A DNA stretch of 64,000 nt from Alphaproteobacteria bacterium HGW-Alphaproteobacteria-1 (GCA_002842985.1 PHEQ01000013.1:1-64000), one strand, 5' to 3'. Counted from the stretch's first letter, positions 43,516 to 52,302 are shown. Notes: generated by a model from the letters alone, not told the origin. Made by a program: numbers and translations.

Positions 43516-45408
43516 ATGAAACGAAGAGATGCATTGAAGCTGGGCTTCGGTGCGGCTGGCGCGACGGTTGCGGCAACGCAAACTGGCGCGGTCGAGATCG
43601 AACAATGGCCGGACAGCGCCGCGGAAGGCCTGCCGCAAACGGGCCTTGTGTTTCCCGACACGTTCCAACCGAGCATCGTGGTAGCGCCGAGCCCCTATGT
43701 GGAGCCGTTCACGGCACCGCTCAACATCATGCCGGTCGCCCAACCGATCGACCCGAGCACCTATGACCCGCCCATCGACCCGGAGCGTCATCAGCGCTTC
43801 GACGAGTTTACCCCGCAAAAGCATTACAAGGAAACGATCAGCGAATTCCGCTGGAAGTATCACTGGCAGCCCCCTTACGGTGACGGCACGCCCGACGTTG
43901 TGGGCCGTGGCGGTAACCCGGACGTAGGGTCATGGCACTGGGGTTTCAATGGCATCACGCCGGGCGAGACCTATCATGCCCGCTATGGCGAGCCGGTCTT
44001 CCTGCGGCGCGAGAACTACCTGCCGCCCGTTGGTGGTGGCCAGATCAAGTTCGCCGTGCCCTCGCCGACGATCCACCTGCACAATGCGCATACCGCGTCC
44101 GAATCCGACGGGATTCCGCAGGATTTCTTCAATCCCGGCGAATTCTGGGATCACCATTACGCCAACTTTCCGGCGGGCTCGCCCGGCGGCTGGAGCTATG
44201 ACAACACCGAGATCATGAATACCCTGTGGTATCACGATCACCGGCTCGATTTCACGGCAACCAACGTTTATGCCGGGCTCTCGGGGTTCTACCTGCTGTT
44301 CGACGAGCGGGACTCGGGCGATGAGACCGATCCCAATCCGCGGGCGTTCCGCCTGCCCTCGGGCAAATACGATGTGCCGCTGATCATCCACGATGTGATG
44401 TTCACGGCCGAGGGTCAGGCGCGGTGGGATTTCTTCCTGCCCGACGGCACGCCGCCGACGGTTGCGGCGCGTCCCGCGCCGGTGGATGTGGGCAACTCTC
44501 AGGACACGCCCGACAGCTACGACTCGAACCGCCTGCAATACACCACGCAAGGCATGATCGGCGACCGGATCACCGTGAACCGGATCATCCAGCCCTATCT
44601 TGACGTGGATCGGCGCAAGTATCGCTTCCGCATCCTCAACGGCGGGCCGTCGCGGCTCTATCGCATCTATCTGCGGGTCATCCCCGGCGATGGCAGCGAT
44701 CCCTATAACGACCAGCTCACCGTGCTCACCAATGACGGCAACCACCTCGAACAGCCGCTCGTCACCGACGAGGTGCTGATCTATGTGGCGAACCGGTTCG
44801 ATGTGATCGTCGATTTCTCGCGCTACCAGCCGGGCGACAAGGTTCGGTTCATGAACCGGATGGGCATGCGGGACGACGGGGCGGGGCCGGACGGCTACAC
44901 CCTCTCGGAAGACGAGGCCATGGGCGTGATCGAGTTCCGTCCGCAACCGGGCGACGTGGCCGATCCGTCGCGGGTGCCCACGACGCTGCGCAAGCTGCCG
45001 GAAATCCGCATGTCCGAAGTGCGCCGCAAGCGGCTCTTTGTCTTTGATTATGACAACGGGCTGTGGACGGTGAACGGGCGGCTGATGGATCCCAACCGCG
45101 TGGATGCCAAGATCGAGCGGGGCTCTGCCGAGATCTGGACCTTCCGCAACGAGGGCATCGCCTGGGCGCATCCCGTGCACACCCATTTCGAAGAGTTCCA
45201 GATCCTCGAGGTCAACGGGCGTCCGCCCTCGGCCATCGAGCGGTCGCGCAAGGATGTCGTTTCGCTCGCACCTGGTGCCGAAGTGACCTTCTTTGGCCGC
45301 TGGCGCGATTTCCTCGGTAAATACGTGATGCATTGCCACAACGTCGTTCACGAAGACCACGCGATGATGATCCGCTGGGACATCGTCGAGCCGGGTCAGG
45401 GCGACTGA
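43516..45408 (+). CDS. ioxA: Multicopper oxidase, iodide-oxidase (IoxA) candidate
   Basis: A 630-aa secreted oxidase. KRRDALKLGFGAAGATVAA is a twin-arginine (Tat) signal, so it is exported folded and probably copper-loaded. Ligand motifs for the trinuclear centre are HLH (187-189), HDH (240-242), HTH (555-557) and HCH (606-608); the type 1 site uses His552, Cys607, His612 and Met617 in HCHNVVHEDHAMM, CotA-like. It couples one-electron oxidations to reduction of O2 to water. In iodide-oxidising Iodidimonas strain Q-1 and Roseovarius an oxidase of this kind, IoxA, oxidises iodide outside the cell; gene order here matches as I recall it. Manganese or phenol oxidation is an alternative. Confidence 0.85.
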   Translation: MKRRDALKLGFGAAGATVAATQTGAVEIEQWPDSAAEGLPQTGLVFPDTFQPSIVVAPSPYVEPFTAPLNIMPVAQPIDPSTYDPPIDPERHQRFDEFTPQKHYKETISEFRWKYHWQPPYGDGTPDVVGRGGNPDVGSWHWGFNGITPGETYHARYGEPVFLRRENYLPPVGGGQIKFAVPSPTIHLHNAHTASESDGIPQDFFNPGEFWDHHYANFPAGSPGGWSYDNTEIMNTLWYHDHRLDFTATNVYAGLSGFYLLFDERDSGDETDPNPRAFRLPSGKYDVPLIIHDVMFTAEGQARWDFFLPDGTPPTVAARPAPVDVGNSQDTPDSYDSNRLQYTTQGMIGDRITVNRIIQPYLDVDRRKYRFRILNGGPSRLYRIYLRVIPGDGSDPYNDQLTVLTNDGNHLEQPLVTDEVLIYVANRFDVIVDFSRYQPGDKVRFMNRMGMRDDGAGPDGYTLSEDEAMGVIEFRPQPGDVADPSRVPTTLRKLPEIRMSEVRRKRLFVFDYDNGLWTVNGRLMDPNRVDAKIERGSAEIWTFRNEGIAWAHPVHTHFEEFQILEVNGRPPSAIERSRKDVVSLAPGAEVTFFGRWRDFLGKYVMHCHNVVHEDHAMMIRWDIVEPGQGD

Positions 45409-45448
45409 GCAGGCCTTAGGGATTTCTCTGATGGAGAGAGGACAAGAC

Positions 45449-46237
45449 ATGACCAACAGACGTCAATTCATGGCGAGCCTGCCGGTCGCGGCGGCGGCGG
45501 GGGTGACGGCGGGGTTCTACACCACGCCCGGATCGTCGCAGGAACGCGCGGCAGCAGCCGCCGATGAGGCCCGAGCCCGTTTGCGCGCGGCTGCGGCCAC
45601 TATCGGCCCCAACGACACCCCCATCCTGTGTAACCCCGTCGAGAGCGGCGGTGTGATCAATCCGGATATGCGCCACGCGTTTCCGAACGTGATGATGGTC
45701 AACCAGGACGGTCTCGGCATGGCCTTCTACGAAGGCTTTATCGAGAGGAAGGTGGTGATGCTCCACTTCATGAGCCTGCGCGACGAGGGCCATCTGCCGA
45801 TCACGCGCAACGTGGGCAAGATGGTCGAGGCGCTTGGCGACAAGGTGGGCCGCGACGTGTTCGTCTATTCGATCACCCGCGATCCGAAGCACGACACGCC
45901 TGCCCGCATGGCGGCCTATGCGCGCGAGTTGAACGCGCCCGAGGGCTGGCATTTCCTGACCGGCACGCCGCAGCATTGCGCCGATCTCGCCTTCCGGATG
46001 TATCGCATGAGCCATGCGACATTGCCGGGCAAGCGCAAGGTCGATGTAGTGTTCTACGGCAATGGCGGCGTGGGTCTGTGGGGCACCATGCCCCATGACA
46101 TCCGCCCCGACGATGCCGCCGAGCGTGTGACCTGGGTGATGCCGGGGGCATTGCCGGAACCGGGCGCAAAGCCGCGCCGGGCCGGGCCTCGCGTGCTGAA
46201 TGCCAGCGACCCGCGCAGCCATAACCGCGATGTGTGA
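45449..46237 (+). CDS. ioxB: SCO1/SenC-like protein without the copper cysteines (IoxB candidate)
   Basis: A 262-aa periplasmic protein with a thioredoxin-like fold of the SCO type. NRRQFMASLPVAAAAGVTAG is a Tat-type signal. The strand after VVMLHFMSLRDEGHLPITRN is where SCO proteins have C-x-x-x-C; here no cysteine occurs. The rest of the fold is kept (YSITRDPKHDTPARMAAYAR, and WHFLTGTPQHCADLAFRMYR). It may assist maturation or be a structural subunit rather than a copper donor. The ATG at 45449, after GAGAGGA, is preferred over 45431. It follows ioxA by 40 nt. Confidence 0.72.
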   Translation: MTNRRQFMASLPVAAAAGVTAGFYTTPGSSQERAAAAADEARARLRAAAATIGPNDTPILCNPVESGGVINPDMRHAFPNVMMVNQDGLGMAFYEGFIERKVVMLHFMSLRDEGHLPITRNVGKMVEALGDKVGRDVFVYSITRDPKHDTPARMAAYARELNAPEGWHFLTGTPQHCADLAFRMYRMSHATLPGKRKVDVVFYGNGGVGLWGTMPHDIRPDDAAERVTWVMPGALPEPGAKPRRAGPRVLNASDPRSHNRDV

Positions 46238-46242
46238 TTGCG

Positions 46243-46262
46243 GGCCCCGGATTTTCGGGGCC
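46243..46262 (+). terminator. Hairpin between ioxB and ioxC
   Basis: Arms GGCCCCG (46243-46249) and CGGGGCC (46256-46262) around a T-rich loop, 5 nt after the ioxB stop. Position inside the operon suggests mRNA processing or partial termination rather than a true end. Confidence 0.5.
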
Positions 46263-46292
46263 GACACGCCATTTGAAACGGAGACAAACCAA

Positions 46293-48338
46293 ATGTTTCG
46301 CAAATCCATGAGATGGACCGCGGTGCTGGCGCTGCCCGCCGCAGTCACGATCGGGGGGCTTCCCGCCTGGTCGCAAGACCTTGGGCCGGTCCCCGCACCA
46401 GCGCTCGATCCGTCGATGCTCAATGCGGCCTGCATCGGCATGTTCCAATCAGGCCAGCAGCCGCGGACCTCGCTTGAATCGCGCCGTGACAACGCGGCCC
46501 GCGACCCGGTGACGTTCGAATTGCTGACAAACCCGGACGACACACCGGTGCGCGCGGCCACGGTGACCGAGATCACCACCGCCAGCGGCCAGTCGGTCTT
46601 TGCGGAAGGGGATTCCTTCGGCACCAACCCGCCGAACCTGTTGCCGACGGTGTATGAGAACTCGAGGAGCTGCCGGGGCAACGAGATTCCGCACACATTG
46701 CCCTCGACGCCGGACAATCCCTACAACCTGCACGACGATCCGGTGGTAACGCAGATCGACAAGACCTCGCCCACGGACGATCTCGACTGGATCCTCGACC
46801 AGATCGAGGCCATGTCCGAGCCGCGCCGCATCTGTCGCAGCACGCGCTTGTTCAGCTTTTGCTACGAGATCCCGGCGCGCGTGAACACCGGCCAGCTTCG
46901 TCAGCTTGCCCGGCACGCGGTCGATATCATCGAGGGCAACCCGCTGCGCGGGCCGCTTCGGGGGCGTCAGTATGAGGGCTTTCCGCTGCTGAACTATCTT
47001 GGCGGGCTCAAGACGAAATCGGTCGATCCGGTGACCAAGACGGTCGAGATCAACCAGCTCTGGTTCGACACACATATCCTGTCGGACACCGCCTATGTCG
47101 ATCCGACCGTGGTCGACGATGAGGAGTGGACGATCAAGTATAACGTCAAGATCCTCAATCGCGGCCACGAGGATTTCGCGCCCTTCACCATGTTCTTCGA
47201 CGATCCGAAAGAGCTCGACTTGACGGATATCGGCGGCATGGATCTCACCGATGGCGGCAATATTGTCCGGCGCCTCCCCAACGTGGCCATGGACCAGACC
47301 TTTTTTCCGATGGAAGAGGGGCTGCAATACACGCTCAACATGAAGATGCCGCCGGCGCGGTTCTGGAACCTCAGCTATCACTGGGGCTGGCGCCATCACC
47401 CGCCACGGGTGCAGGTGACCGAAAACGTGCAGGTGCCGCTGGCAAACGGAACCCTGCGCAATTCGGCGGAGATAGGTGTCTTCGGTGCCAATCCGCGTCA
47501 GAACCAGAAGACCAAGCTCGCCGCCATCGACATGATCGGAGACACCGCACCGGCCAAGCGCATGTGGCGGATGTTCAGCGAGTTGGGCGGTGTGAACGGC
47601 CAGAGCCCGAGCTTTGGCCTGATCAACGGCTCCTCGGTGCGCGCGCGCGCGGAGCTTATCCGTCAGGCCTTCGAGGACTGGCAGAACCGCAACCACCTGC
47701 CCACGGGCTATGAGATGGACCCCGATGCCGATCTGACAGTGGTCTATCTCAACAACCGGATGTATGGCCAGCTCAAGGATCATGACGGCGAGGCCGAGGT
47801 GCGCATGAAGAACGAGCAGTGGAGCACGCGCGGTGATCAGCTCAAGATCAAGCTGCTCAACGGCGACTACTTCCTGCACACCTATGTTCTGGTGGATTTC
47901 GGCGGGCTGCGCGGGTGGGAAAATACCTTCCACAACACGCTGCCTGTCGGCGGGGCCGGACCGCTCTTTACCTTTGGTCGCGTGCACTGGTGGGTGCATA
48001 CCGGTGGCAATGGCCCGATCGCCGTGCCCCCGGCGCAGCGCCCGTCGGCAAGTGTCGGTCCGCTGGCATCGAAGTCGAAGGGAAAAAGTGGTGCCGCCAA
48101 GATGATCAAGGCCAATGCCTCGCTCTTCCGGGGCCAGGGAGGCAACCCGCAAGGTCCCGGCCGACACCAGTTCGGTGCCTGGGGCGGCCTGATGATCCCG
48201 ACGGCAGACTACGTCAATACCGATGGCGTGGGCGAGCATACCGTGATCGTCAACTTCACCTACGAGCCGTCGCGTCGCCTGCGGATCTACCAGTTCGATG
48301 CGCTGCATCACGATCAGGCCGTTTGGTCGGTTCACTGA
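46293..48338 (+). CDS. ioxC: Large secreted protein of unknown fold, IoxC candidate
   Basis: A 681-aa protein with a Sec signal peptide (MRWTAVLALPAAVTIGGLPA then WSQD). No domain I recognise. The mature part is rich in aromatic residues and Asp; features include PARFWNLSYHWGWRHHPPRV, a run of Tyr/Trp (FGRVHWWVHTGG) and a predicted beta-rich C-terminus (GEHTVIVNFTYEPSRRLRIY). In the Iodidimonas iodide oxidase a second protein of unknown function, IoxC, copurifies with the multicopper oxidase; place, export signal and size make this its counterpart. It is probably the partner subunit of IoxA at or beyond the outer membrane. It is well translated: frame and codon use are normal. Confidence 0.72.
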   Translation: MFRKSMRWTAVLALPAAVTIGGLPAWSQDLGPVPAPALDPSMLNAACIGMFQSGQQPRTSLESRRDNAARDPVTFELLTNPDDTPVRAATVTEITTASGQSVFAEGDSFGTNPPNLLPTVYENSRSCRGNEIPHTLPSTPDNPYNLHDDPVVTQIDKTSPTDDLDWILDQIEAMSEPRRICRSTRLFSFCYEIPARVNTGQLRQLARHAVDIIEGNPLRGPLRGRQYEGFPLLNYLGGLKTKSVDPVTKTVEINQLWFDTHILSDTAYVDPTVVDDEEWTIKYNVKILNRGHEDFAPFTMFFDDPKELDLTDIGGMDLTDGGNIVRRLPNVAMDQTFFPMEEGLQYTLNMKMPPARFWNLSYHWGWRHHPPRVQVTENVQVPLANGTLRNSAEIGVFGANPRQNQKTKLAAIDMIGDTAPAKRMWRMFSELGGVNGQSPSFGLINGSSVRARAELIRQAFEDWQNRNHLPTGYEMDPDADLTVVYLNNRMYGQLKDHDGEAEVRMKNEQWSTRGDQLKIKLLNGDYFLHTYVLVDFGGLRGWENTFHNTLPVGGAGPLFTFGRVHWWVHTGGNGPIAVPPAQRPSASVGPLASKSKGKSGAAKMIKANASLFRGQGGNPQGPGRHQFGAWGGLMIPTADYVNTDGVGEHTVIVNFTYEPSRRLRIYQFDALHHDQAVWSVH

Positions 48339-48349
48339 TCCTTGATCCC

Positions 48350-48376
48350 GGCACCGGCGGTCCTGCCGCCGGTGCC
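48350..48376 (+). terminator. Hairpin between ioxC and ioxD
   Basis: Perfect 11-bp arms GGCACCGGCGG (48350-48360) and complement (48366-48376) around TCCTG, 11 nt after the ioxC stop. There is no T-tract. As with the ioxB/ioxC hairpin, it may protect the upstream message and lower expression of ioxDE. Confidence 0.55.
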
Positions 48377-48415
48377 ACCGCCGATCCATTACTCATTCTC
48401 ACCATGGAGGCATCC

Positions 48416-49225
48416 ATGACCATTCTGAAACCGATTTCAGCCACCGTCCGCATCGCCGCGATTGCGCTTGCTGCGGCAAGTCTCGTCGCGCCCGACCATG
48501 CGCGCGCCCATGACGGCCACGACCACGGCAAGCCGAAGGCAAGCGCCCCGGTCGCCTCTGTTGCTCAGGACCACAATGGTCACGCTGCGCAGCAGGATCA
48601 TTCCGGCCATCAGGATCATTCGGCCCATCACGGCCATGCCGCCGCCGACCACCGGATGCCCGAGCATCTTGGCATGGACGAAGGCAATTCCGAGCGCGCC
48701 ATGCGCCCTGACGGATTTCAATACAAGCGCGGCAAGTATGCCTACGCCGCCCCCGCCATCACCCTGCGCAACCAGAATGGCCAAAAGGTCGCCTTTGACG
48801 AGCTTCTTGAATTCGACGGGCCGGTGCTGCTGAATTTCATCTTCACAAGCTGCTCCACCATCTGCCCGGTGCAGAGCGCCACCTTCGGCCAGACACAGGA
48901 AGATCTTGCCGCCATCGAGCCCGATTACCTGATGGTGTCGATCTCGATCGACCCGGAATACGATACGCCCGCGCGGCTGCGCGACTATGCGGATTTGCAC
49001 GCGGCCAAGGACAACTGGGTGATGCTGACCGGAGGGTTCGACGACATCTTTCAGGTCGTGCGCGCCTTTGACGCCGTCTACAAGGGCGAGAACAAGATGT
49101 ATCACCGCCCGCTGACGTTTCTGCGTGCCAATGCCGATGCCCCCTGGCTTCGGATCGAGGGGCTTCTCGGGTCCGAGGAACTGGCAGGGGAATATGCCCG
49201 GCTTGTGAAACCCGAGGTGAACTGA
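48416..49225 (+). CDS. ioxD: SCO1/SenC copper chaperone (IoxD candidate)
   Basis: A 269-aa periplasmic copper-delivery protein. The signal peptide ends near LVAPDHARA. Residues 32-80 are extremely His-rich (HDGHDHG; HSGHQDHSAHHGH), a likely copper buffer. The thioredoxin-like SCO domain has all three copper ligands: Cys146 and Cys150 in FTSCSTICPV and His230 in KMYHRPLTF. It probably loads copper into the oxidase, complementing the cysteine-less IoxB. The ATG at 48416 follows GGAGG at 5 nt; an ATG at 48404 lies upstream of that site. Its stop overlaps the next start (TGATG). Confidence 0.85.
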   Translation: MTILKPISATVRIAAIALAAASLVAPDHARAHDGHDHGKPKASAPVASVAQDHNGHAAQQDHSGHQDHSAHHGHAAADHRMPEHLGMDEGNSERAMRPDGFQYKRGKYAYAAPAITLRNQNGQKVAFDELLEFDGPVLLNFIFTSCSTICPVQSATFGQTQEDLAAIEPDYLMVSISIDPEYDTPARLRDYADLHAAKDNWVMLTGGFDDIFQVVRAFDAVYKGENKMYHRPLTFLRANADAPWLRIEGLLGSEELAGEYARLVKPEVN

Positions 49226-50898
49226 TGCCAGCAGGGTTCATGCGGCTTGCGGCACTGGCGCTGACGCTTGTCCTTGCCCCGCTTGGGGCGGGGGCGGGTC
49301 AGGCCGGCGATGCTGTGGCAGGCAAACGGCTCTACTGGGAGGGGATAGGCGCCGATGGCGCGCCCGTTCGGGGCGTGACCCAGGGCGATGTTTCGGTGAC
49401 CGGCGTGCAGTTCTCCTGTGTTTCCTGCCATCGCCCCAGCGGATTCGGCACATCGGAGGGGGGCAATTACATGCCGCCCATCATCGGTAGCGTGCTCTTC
49501 GAGAAGAAGGCGCTCGACCGCAACCGCAATTTCAAGGAACTTTATCAGGAGGTGCAGCCGCCGGGTTTCTGGGCGCGGGTGCGCCAGCCCCGGATGCGGC
49601 CCGCCTATGACGAGGCTCTGCTTGCGCGCGCGCTGCGTGAGGGCGTTGATGCGGCCGGTCACGAGCTTGACCCGATCATGCCGCGCTATGATCTTTCGGC
49701 GCAGGACGTGGCCAATCTCGCCGCCTTTCTGCGCACGCTTTCGGCCGAGATTTCGCCGGGGGTAGAGGCGCAGGATATCCACCTCGCCACCGTCATCGGC
49801 CCCGATTCCGACCCCGAAGAGGCCGCGGCGATGCTGCGCACGATGGAGGCCTATGTCGACTGGATGAACAAGGATACGGCGGTCGACACGCAAAACCCGA
49901 CCTTTTCGCCCAATTACCGGTCGAACTTCATCCCGGCCTATCGCTACTGGAAACTGCATGTCTGGCGTCTGAGCGGCCCGCCGGAAACATGGCGTGCACA
50001 GCTTGACGCGCTCTATGCCGAGCGGCCCGTGTTTGCGACGGTGAGCGGTCTGGTCGAGGGGCCGTGGGACGAGATCGGCGCGTTCTGCGATGACATGCGG
50101 ATGCCGTGCCTCTTTCCCAACACCGAATTGCCGACACCGGGAGAAGGGCGCTATGGCTATTCGGTGTTCTTCAACCGTGGTGTTGCGCTGGAGGCCGAGG
50201 CGCTGGCCATCCATTTCGCGGATGAGGACGAGGCGCCCGCCCGTGTCGTGCAGCTCCATGCCGAGGGGCCGAAAGGCACCCGCCCCGCCGCGGCGTTTTC
50301 CGCGACCATGGCGCGGATGCTGCCCGATGTGCCGGTCGAGACGCGCGGCTTTGCGGATGCCGCAGGCCTGAGGGCCGCGCTCGCCGGGCTTGGTGCGGAT
50401 GATACGCTGGTGATCTGGCCCGAGAATGCGGCCGAGGCCGTGGCAGTGCTCGCTGCGGTAGAGCCGCGCGCGCGGCTCTACCTGCCATCGGCGGCTCAGG
50501 CCGAGGCCGCGTGGGGCCTGCCCGAGACGATGATCCCGCGCACCCGCGTGGTCTGGCCCTACGAGCAGCCCGGCGCCTATCACCCGCGCAAGTTCCGGGT
50601 GCGCGCCTGGATGAATTCGCGCCGCCTGCCGATCACCCATTCACACACGCAGATGCAGACCTATTACGCGATGACGATGCTGGAATTTGGCCTCATGCAT
50701 GTCATCACCGATTTCTACCGCGATTACGTGATGGAAATCGTCGAACATCTCGCCGAAAGCGAGTTGAACGTCGGCACCCATCCCGAGCTTGGTCTCGGGC
50801 CGGGGCAGAGGATCGCCTCCAAGGGCGCCTTCATCGCCGAACTGGCCCCCGAAACGCGGCTTGGCTACCGTGTGGTCAGTGACTGGATCGTTCCCTGA
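49225..50898 (+). CDS. ioxE: Cytochrome c fused to a periplasmic-binding-protein-like domain (IoxE candidate)
   Basis: A 557-aa exported protein. After a Sec signal (LAALALTLVLAPLGAGAGQA), residues about 28-175 form a class I cytochrome c with heme motif CVSCH at 65-69; Met83 in YMPPIIG is a possible axial ligand. Residues about 185-557 resemble a type 1 periplasmic binding fold (HLATVIGPDSDPEEAAAMLR; GPWDEIGAFCDDMRMPCLFP; DTLVIWPENAAEAVAVLAAV). The fusion could carry electrons between the oxidase and the respiratory chain while sensing a small ligand. It is the last gene of the iox run; gspO faces it from the other strand. Confidence 0.78.
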   Translation: MPAGFMRLAALALTLVLAPLGAGAGQAGDAVAGKRLYWEGIGADGAPVRGVTQGDVSVTGVQFSCVSCHRPSGFGTSEGGNYMPPIIGSVLFEKKALDRNRNFKELYQEVQPPGFWARVRQPRMRPAYDEALLARALREGVDAAGHELDPIMPRYDLSAQDVANLAAFLRTLSAEISPGVEAQDIHLATVIGPDSDPEEAAAMLRTMEAYVDWMNKDTAVDTQNPTFSPNYRSNFIPAYRYWKLHVWRLSGPPETWRAQLDALYAERPVFATVSGLVEGPWDEIGAFCDDMRMPCLFPNTELPTPGEGRYGYSVFFNRGVALEAEALAIHFADEDEAPARVVQLHAEGPKGTRPAAAFSATMARMLPDVPVETRGFADAAGLRAALAGLGADDTLVIWPENAAEAVAVLAAVEPRARLYLPSAAQAEAAWGLPETMIPRTRVVWPYEQPGAYHPRKFRVRAWMNSRRLPITHSHTQMQTYYAMTMLEFGLMHVITDFYRDYVMEIVEHLAESELNVGTHPELGLGPGQRIASKGAFIAELAPETRLGYRVVSDWIVP

Positions 50899-50929
50899 GG
50901 TTTTGAGTAATGGGCCACAGGGGACGTAG

Positions 50930-50955
50930 CGGGCGGCGGGGCAACCTGCCGCCCG
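50930..50955. terminator. Hairpin between convergent ioxE and gspO
   Basis: CGGGCGGC (50930-50937) pairs with GCCGCCCG (50948-50955), with extra GG/CC pairs in the loop. It is placed between two stop codons, so it could end transcription from both sides. Confidence 0.5.
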
Positions 50956-50975
50956 TGCCTTTCGGGGCCGTCGTC

Positions 50976-51734
50976 TCAGTAAACGCCGCCCCTCGCCGCG
51001 AGCAGCCATACCGCGCCCGCCGCCGCCGCGAGATAGGCCCCGAAGGGAATTTCCTCGTCGCCGGTCACGTCTTTGGCCACGGCTCGCCGCCGCAGCACCG
51101 TCACCGCCATTGCCGCGAGAGCCGCGAGCAGGGCGACAAGCGGCAGCGCCACCCATCCGAGCGCCGCGCCGAGCCCGGCCATGAGCTTGACATCGCCAAG
51201 ACCCAGCCCCTCGCGCCCGCGCAACGTGGCATATCCAAGCCGGATCGCCAGAAATGCGCCCGCGCCGGCACCTGCGCCGATCAGCCCTTCGGCCAGCGTG
51301 CCGCCCTGCCAGGCCATCGCCAGCCCGACCGCCAGCAGAGCCGCGTTGAGCGGATCGGGCAGGCGAAACGCCGCCAGATCGCACAGCGCCAGCCCCATCA
51401 ACAGCCACAGAAAGAGTGCGCCAAGCACCATCTCCCACGGGGTCGCCGCAATCCATATGGCCACGGACGCCAGCGCAACCCCGCCGAGTTCGGCGTAAAA
51501 CAGCCGTTTCGGGATCGCCGCCCCGCAGGCACGGCAGCGCCCGCCCAGCCAGAGCCACGAGAGCACCGGCACCAGATCGCGCCAGCCGATCCGCGCCCCG
51601 CAGGCGCCACAGGCCGAGGGTTGCGCCACGATGCTTTGCCCCCGCGCCAGCCGATCCGCCCAGGCAGCGAAGAACGACCCCAGCGCCGCCCCGCTCAGAC
51701 AGAGGAAAACCGCGAGCGCAAAGGTCTCGGGCAT
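50976..51734 (-). CDS. gspO: Prepilin peptidase of the type II secretion system
   Basis: A 252-aa inner-membrane aspartic protease and N-methyltransferase that processes the pseudopilins encoded next door. A zinc-binding four-Cys region lies near the N-terminus (SACGACGARIGW and CRACGAAI). The two catalytic Asp are in LALCDLAAFRLPDPL and the GxGD motif of GLGLGDVKLMAG. Seven or eight helices follow. The start at 51734 follows GGAGGG; a longer frame to 51803 is disregarded. It is the only gsp gene besides the lipoprotein on the minus strand and is divergent from gspG. Confidence 0.9.
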   Translation of the reverse strand: MPETFALAVFLCLSGAALGSFFAAWADRLARGQSIVAQPSACGACGARIGWRDLVPVLSWLWLGGRCRACGAAIPKRLFYAELGGVALASVAIWIAATPWEMVLGALFLWLLMGLALCDLAAFRLPDPLNAALLAVGLAMAWQGGTLAEGLIGAGAGAGAFLAIRLGYATLRGREGLGLGDVKLMAGLGAALGWVALPLVALLAALAAMAVTVLRRRAVAKDVTGDEEIPFGAYLAAAAGAVWLLAARGGVY

Positions 51735-51837
51735 CACGGCCCTCCTGTTAAAAAGACCGGCGCGACGATTGCCAGTGACGCGCCCGTGACGTATGATTCC
51801 CACACCAGCCTAGCGGATTTCAAAGGCAGATTTTACC

Positions 51838-52302
51838 ATGAAAATCAACAACTCCTCCATCCCGTATGCAAGCCGGCCCGCCGCGCGCGATGCGGGTTTT
51901 TCGCTGCTCGAACTGATGGTCGTCGTGGTGATCATGTCGATCCTCGCGCTTGTCGTCATGCCGCGCATCATCGACAGGCCCGATCAGGCCCGCGTGGCGC
52001 GCGCGCAGGCCGATATTTCGTCCCTTTCCAGCGCGGCCAAGCTCTACAAGCTGGACAATTTCCGCTATCCCACCACCGAACAGGGGCTTGCCGCCCTCGT
52101 CACCCGCCCCACCACCGAGCCGGTGCCGACCAACTATGCGCAAAACGGCTATATCGACCGCCTGCCCAAGGACCCCTGGGGCAACGATTACCAATACCTC
52201 TCCCCCGGCGTGCATGACGAGTTCGACATTTTCACGCTTGGTGCGGATGGTGTCGCGGGCGGCACCGGGCTTGATGCGGATATCGGGTCATGGGACGGCT
52301 GA
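51838..52302 (+). CDS. gspG: Type II secretion major pseudopilin GspG
   Basis: A 154-aa pseudopilin that polymerises into the periplasmic piston. The cleavage and assembly motif is DAGFSLLELMVVVVIMSILA, with processing after Gly and Glu at +5. The globular part has the GspG hallmarks YKLDNFRYPTTEQGLAALVT and LPKDPWGNDYQYLSPG, ending in the calcium-binding Asp-rich loop (TGLDADIGSWDG). The leader before the cleavage site is about 19 residues, rather long. It starts a seven-gene run of overlapping genes through gspM. Confidence 0.94.
   Translation: MKINNSSIPYASRPAARDAGFSLLELMVVVVIMSILALVVMPRIIDRPDQARVARAQADISSLSSAAKLYKLDNFRYPTTEQGLAALVTRPTTEPVPTNYAQNGYIDRLPKDPWGNDYQYLSPGVHDEFDIFTLGADGVAGGTGLDADIGSWDG

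Noticed and set aside
43516-45408. Calling the multicopper oxidase a manganese oxidase
   Set aside because: No sequence feature distinguishes Mn oxidation, and the neighbour set fits the iox operon better; kept only as an alternative.
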